Source: JAFLBB01 sp040007195
Lineage (GTDB): Bacteria; Acidobacteriota; Terriglobia; Bryobacterales; Bryobacteraceae
DNA length: 11,253 nucleotides
Direction of reading: 5' to 3'
NCBI GenBank assembly: GCA_040007195.1
Contig: JBDTVQ010000225.1
Location: 1 to 11,253, forward strand
Positions within the stretch are counted from its first letter, which is position 1, and each line of letters opens with the position of its first letter. Under the pieces are notes generated by a model, which worked only from the letters and a program-made list of their open reading frames with translations, made no database searches and was not told where the DNA came from. A program made the position numbers and the translations under genes. Positions 7,717 to 11,253 of this stretch are shown here, piece after piece.

Positions 7717-10697
7717 AATGTCTGCCCCAGTGAGAAATGAAACTGGAAGTGGCTCAAACGTTGCTGAACAAATTCGCCCTGGCCGTTAAACAGTTGTTCG
7801 CGGGTTCCGCGGAAGCCGAAGAAGCTCGGCGAATTGGGGACATATGCCAAATCCAGGCGCACCGGTCCGATTGGAGTACGGTAGCGGACGCCCATGCCCA
7901 CGGCATGGACCATGTAGTCGAACTGCTTCAGGCCCGGCTGCTTCCATCTGAATGTGAATTTGTCGAGTTGGGAAAATACGTTTCCCATGTCGTGGAAGAG
8001 TGCTCCGCCCAGGTTGTCTCCGAGCAGGGGAAAGCGCAATTCCACATTGTTGATTAGCAGCGCCGCCCCACCGACTGGAAAGCCCGTGGTGGGATCGCGC
8101 GGGCCGGCCTGGTTTTCCGGAAATCCTCGATGGGTTGAAGAGCCGCCAGAGTAGAAGCGCTCGGGCAGGGGGATGGGTTCGCGCAGGTTGAGATCGGCCT
8201 CGCCCTCGGCGGCAATGGCAATGGGATTCAGATTGTACTGCCAACCGAAAGTGGTGGAGCGGGCCAGGATCACATCCTTGTACACCTGGTAGTAGCTTGA
8301 ATTGCGCGCCAGAACGCGGGCATAGCTGGTGCTGCCGCCGAAGGCGCGGCTGGCTAGTCCAACGTCGACTGAATTGTAGTAGCCGTGGCGCGATTCGATG
8401 GGGTCGTCTCGCCGCTCCTGGATAAACGTTCCGCTGAGGATACCGACACGAACAGGAAGGGAAAAGACAGGGATCAGGATAGGTGAGATGTTCAGGCTGT
8501 TGGCGTCCACCGTATTCCGCCGGTAGGTAAACCGCGACTGCACGGTATTGCCGCGCGACAACACTTTACTCAACTGGACGGCGCCCTCCTGGCGGCGGCT
8601 GGTAAAGGTGCGAATATCGCGTGAGAGGTCGTTGAATCCGGTGATGGTCAGCGCGAGTCCTTCGACACCCTTGAACTGTGGGGCCAGATAGGTGACGATC
8701 TCCCGCTGCTGAATGTTGGATACGCGGGCCTGTATCGACACGGTGTGCCCGTAGCCGAGGAAATTCGATCGCGCCACGCCGAAACTGACGCGCGGGCTAA
8801 AACCGGGCGACCCGGCCGGAGCATCGAAATTATTGCCTCCTCCGATGCGCGCGATTTCGGCGCCGACGCCTAGGTTGAGGGAATACTTGCGGGCCTCTTC
8901 CACCTGGAACAGGAGGAATTTGTTCGGCTCGACTCCGTCGGGATTTTGCACGGCGACGTCGACGCGCGCGAACACGCCGAGATCGTAGAGACGGCGCTGG
9001 CTTTCGATGATGGCCGACTGCGAGAGCGGATCGCCCGCGTGCAGTTGCAGTCGCTCGTACACCATGCCCGGGTTGGAAGTGTTCAAGCCGCCTACCAAAA
9101 CGTCGCGCACATAGCGCGGCTTGCCCTCATCGACGCGGACGTGAATCTTTACCGCTTTTACGCCGGCGACGGATTCCACGTCCCAATCGAACTGCGCGTT
9201 GGGATAACCGCGGTTGTAGTAATAATTCAGCACTTGATCGCGGTCGAGCGCGACACTGGCCTCGCTGAACGGTTCGCCCTCGTGGCTGCTGAATAACCCT
9301 TGCACGGCCTTCAGGTGGTTTTCGGCGACGCCCTCTAAGGTGAACTGGTCCACGCGCCACTGTTGGCCTTCGTCGATGTCGATCACGACCTGCAAGGTTT
9401 GGGTGTCGCCCTGGCCGTGCTCGGTGACTCGCGGAACAATTTTTAGATCGCGGAATCCATTGGAGAGATAGAGTTCGCGGATGGAGGCGACGTCGCCATT
9501 CAGAAGAGCCTCGCTGAACCGCCCGTTGCGATAGCGGACTTTGGTGGCCGGTGTGATGGCCATGCGTTCCCGGATCGTTTCGCGGTCGAAATAGCGATTG
9601 CCGGCTAAATCGAGGTCGGTGAGTTTGAAGTGAGGGCCGCGGTCGACCGTGTACACGACTTCCTGGCGTCCCGGCTGGGGCTCGCGGGATTCGAACTTCA
9701 CCTCGGCGCGGAAGTAGCCTTCGCTCTGCAGGTACTCGGTGAGGTTGCGCATGCCTTCGACGAGAAGGTCGCGGTCTGCCGATTGCTCCTGGTAGACGGG
9801 GACCAATTGCCGCAATTTCGACCGGCTGATCTTTGCGCCTTCGAGCCGGATGCGGATGGTGGGTCCAGGCGACACTTTCACAACGGGAGTGACGCGGTTG
9901 GATCGCGGGTCGTGACGCATGGCGGTCAATTCGACATCACTGAGCAGGCGCTCCCGGTCGGCGTAGTAACGGCGCATGCGCTCGCCGCCGCGAGCGGTTC
10001 TGGTCTCGGAGACTTTCTTCCAGCCGAATAGACCGAGGATGGTCTTCCAGCGCGAGGTGCGGGTCAGGGCCGCCGCTTCGGCGGGCGTGGCGCCGGTGAT
10101 CTCGGGCTGAGCGTAGGTGGCGCGCGATCCGGCGGTAACTTGAAAGTCCACGTGTACTTGCTGGGTGTCCTCGTCGTAATCGAGAACCGGATTGATGCGC
10201 ACGTCGAAGAGGCCATTTCGTTCGAGCTTGGCGCGGACGTTTTCCGCTGCGGCCCGGACTTCGTCCAAGGCGAAGGGATAGCCGAGCTGCAGCTTGGTGG
10301 CGCTGACGAGTTGGCCCTGGTTAGGCGGTTCTTTCACGCCGCTGACACTGATGCGGCCGACGAACCACGAAAGTTTCGTTTGGATCGTGAGCGTGACGGC
10401 GCCGCCTTCGGCCGACATGTCGGCCTGCAAATCCTCATACCGGCCGGTGGCGTAAAGCCGTTCGAGGGCTTCGCGGAGGACAATGCGGTCCACGGTGACG
10501 CCTGGCCCGAGTTGGAGAATTTCGTCTAACTCTTTTTGATGCAGTGGTTGGGCCGGCGGATCGAAGCGGATTGCGGACAAAGGCTTCCCTTCCCACTCCA
10601 AGCCTGCCAACTGCGGGACAGTACCCAGTAGGACGATCAGAAAGGCTACTGTGCTGGCCGCGCATCGGCTGCAGGATCGCACCACTAACGCCATCAT
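7713..10697 (-). CDS. Omp85-superfamily outer membrane assembly factor (BamA/TamA type, about seven POTRA repeats)
   Basis: This 994-residue outer-membrane protein inserts or assembles beta-barrel proteins. Residues 1-32 look like a signal peptide. POTRA-like units follow at about 41-107, 114-189, 192-279, 280-355, 356-444, 446-525 and 527-601; the last has the classic RRLYDLGVFARVDV helix-strand. A C-terminal barrel of about 390 residues (604-994) contains the HRGF loop-6 motif (856-859, family consensus (V/I)RG(F/Y)) after YSGGSST, plus HDMGNVF, RYRTPIGPVRLDLAY and a terminal phenylalanine. BamA usually has five POTRAs and TamA three, so this one is long. The SurA-like and TamB genes follow it, and no skp or lpx genes are visible, so a TamA-like role is as likely as BamA. 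The start is the first of two tandem ATGs (10697 or 10694), with a weak GAG 9 bases upstream. The open frame extends to 10967, but that 90-residue extension is basic, lacks family features and sits before a clear signal peptide. Confidence 0.93.
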   Translation of the reverse strand: MMALVVRSCSRCAASTVAFLIVLLGTVPQLAGLEWEGKPLSAIRFDPPAQPLHQKELDEILQLGPGVTVDRIVLREALERLYATGRYEDLQADMSAEGGAVTLTIQTKLSWFVGRISVSGVKEPPNQGQLVSATKLQLGYPFALDEVRAAAENVRAKLERNGLFDVRINPVLDYDEDTQQVHVDFQVTAGSRATYAQPEITGATPAEAAALTRTSRWKTILGLFGWKKVSETRTARGGERMRRYYADRERLLSDVELTAMRHDPRSNRVTPVVKVSPGPTIRIRLEGAKISRSKLRQLVPVYQEQSADRDLLVEGMRNLTEYLQSEGYFRAEVKFESREPQPGRQEVVYTVDRGPHFKLTDLDLAGNRYFDRETIRERMAITPATKVRYRNGRFSEALLNGDVASIRELYLSNGFRDLKIVPRVTEHGQGDTQTLQVVIDIDEGQQWRVDQFTLEGVAENHLKAVQGLFSSHEGEPFSEASVALDRDQVLNYYYNRGYPNAQFDWDVESVAGVKAVKIHVRVDEGKPRYVRDVLVGGLNTSNPGMVYERLQLHAGDPLSQSAIIESQRRLYDLGVFARVDVAVQNPDGVEPNKFLLFQVEEARKYSLNLGVGAEIARIGGGNNFDAPAGSPGFSPRVSFGVARSNFLGYGHTVSIQARVSNIQQREIVTYLAPQFKGVEGLALTITGFNDLSRDIRTFTSRRQEGAVQLSKVLSRGNTVQSRFTYRRNTVDANSLNISPILIPVFSLPVRVGILSGTFIQERRDDPIESRHGYYNSVDVGLASRAFGGSTSYARVLARNSSYYQVYKDVILARSTTFGWQYNLNPIAIAAEGEADLNLREPIPLPERFYSGGSSTHRGFPENQAGPRDPTTGFPVGGAALLINNVELRFPLLGDNLGGALFHDMGNVFSQLDKFTFRWKQPGLKQFDYMVHAVGMGVRYRTPIGPVRLDLAYVPNSPSFFGFRGTREQLFNGQGEFVQQRLSHFQFHFSLGQTF

Positions 10698-11054
10698 AGC
10701 GTGGCACTCGCGGGTGGGATGGAAGCAGGCGTGACACCGTTGGCGAGCATTGCGGTGCTGATTTGGCGAGGATAGGCAGGTCCGCGACGAATTTTGGCTG
10801 CGGCGCGGTGAACGCCAATCAGACGAGCCGTGTGCGTGGGATAGGTGGGCTGCATATACCGTGTGTGACCAAGCTTTGGATGCCGGCCGGGGATGTGAGC
10901 GAGCGGAAATTCTCAACTGAAGAGGATTCCGTCTTTTCGGAACTCGCCGCAGCCGAAGTCCGCGCAATCGTTTCGGCGTAATTGAAATCGCGTCCCCATT
11001 TTGTCGATCGCCCGTACCGTGACTTCCTCACTTCCATTGCTACGATGAAGGCTG
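10698..11054. other. Divergent intergenic region between the envelope operon and the ThiF/MoeB-type gene
   Basis: These 357 bases must hold promoters for both directions, but none is convincing. For the operon the best pair on the minus strand is TTGGCG (10818-10813) and CAAAAT (10796-10791), 16 bases apart, each 4 of 6 to consensus; it would leave a leader of about 90 bases. For the plus-strand gene, GTGACT (11019-11024) and TACGAT (11041-11046), 16 bases apart and also 4 of 6 each, would start transcription almost at the ATG. Another isolated -35-like TTGAAA lies at 10982-10987. Short complementary segments are at 10936-10940, 10953-10957 and 10972-10976. I see no tRNA, riboswitch or terminator with a T-tract. 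Small open frames cross the region on both strands without recognisable family features. Confidence 0.6.
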
Positions 11055-11253
11055 ATGGCTGCCCCGGACCGCTATTCCCGTCAGGAGCGCTTTGCGCCGA
11101 TCGGTCCAGCTGGCCAGGCGAGGCTGGGCCAATCGCGCGTTGCCATTGTGGGCTGTGGAGCCCTTGGTTCGTACCACGCGGCGGCACTGGCTCGCGCCGG
11201 CGCCGGATATCTCCGGCTGATTGACCGCGACTACGTGGAGTGGAACAACCTGC
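11055..11253 (+). CDS. ThiF/MoeB/HesA-family adenylyltransferase (partial, N-terminus)
   Basis: The 66 visible residues are the start of an E1-like enzyme that adenylates the C-terminal glycine of a ubiquitin-fold sulfur carrier (ThiS or MoaD type) for thiamine or molybdopterin synthesis. The family opening RYSRQERFAPIGPAGQARL (about 6-24) is followed by the nucleotide-binding strand and glycine-rich loop VAIVGCGALGS (about 29-39), then the acidic strand end LIDRDYVEWNNL (about 55-66), as in Bacillus ThiF and MoeB. The catalytic arginine and zinc cysteines would lie beyond the window edge. An in-frame TGA at 11046-11048 makes ATG 11055 the earliest ATG. AAGG lies only three bases before it, a rather short spacing. 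The gene is transcribed away from the envelope operon and is probably unrelated to it. ThiF versus MoeB cannot be decided from this fragment. Confidence 0.93.
   Translation, partial: MAAPDRYSRQERFAPIGPAGQARLGQSRVAIVGCGALGSYHAAALARAGAGYLRLIDRDYVEWNNL

Noticed and set aside
10698..10967. A 90-codon in-frame N-terminal extension of the Omp85 gene
   Set aside because: It is rich in R, S and H, has no recognisable family feature, and precedes a normal signal peptide that starts at the tandem ATGs.
10819..11187. A 122-codon minus-strand open frame crossing the intergenic region
   Set aside because: It overlaps the start of the ThiF/MoeB-type gene in antisense, has low-complexity S, R and P composition and shows no family features.
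10982..11224. An 80-codon plus-strand open frame overlapping the ThiF/MoeB-type gene
   Set aside because: It is in a different frame from the clear E1-like sequence starting at 11055 and has no recognisable features.
1..11253. Mobile elements, CRISPR arrays, tRNA/rRNA genes and long repeats
   Set aside because: I looked for these and saw none. The TamB region is repetitive at the protein-fold level only, with no evident DNA repeats.

Overview
The window is GC-rich, gene-dense bacterial DNA from a Gram-negative (diderm) organism. The protein style and the gene order (Omp85 protein, SurA-like protein, TamB, small protein, PpiD, DedA) suggest an acidobacterium of the Solibacter/Bryobacter type. 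That taxonomic guess is inference from pattern recognition and was not tested by a search.

Almost all of the window (about 1-10697) is one minus-strand operon for envelope biogenesis. In transcription order it contains: an Omp85-superfamily outer-membrane barrel protein with about seven POTRA-like repeats (10697-7713); a short secreted SurA-like protein with no parvulin domain (7716-7060); a 1346-residue TamB-like inner-membrane-anchored protein (7063-3023); a 104-residue DUF2103-like protein (3026-2712); a PpiD-type membrane-anchored parvulin foldase (2674-746); a DedA-family membrane protein (745-101); and the first 29 codons of a probable further membrane protein (87-1). The first four genes are linked by 4-base stop/start overlaps that use three different start codons (TTGA, GTGA, ATGA). 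ppiD and the DedA gene abut exactly (TAG then ATG). These junctions, plus a textbook Shine-Dalgarno site for tamB, set starts shorter than the longest open frames for the Omp85 and TamB genes.

Functionally the genes cover the inner membrane, periplasm and outer membrane. Omp85 plus TamB resembles a translocation and assembly module. The SurA-like protein and PpiD are periplasmic chaperones that would handle outer-membrane protein clients. The DedA protein keeps the four charged residues, at identical spacing, that matter in E. coli YqjA, and DedA-family proteins are linked to lipid transport. A single unit for building or supplying the outer membrane is therefore plausible.

To the right of the operon is an intergenic region of about 357 bases (10698-11054), from which the operon and a plus-strand ThiF/MoeB-type E1-like adenylyltransferase diverge. 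The latter gene (from 11055) is cut by the window edge. I saw no RNA genes, insertion sequences, CRISPR arrays, phage genes or long repeats. The most interesting points are the parvulin-less SurA-like protein between the Omp85 and TamB genes, the seven-POTRA Omp85, and the small DUF2103-like gene coupled to tamB.
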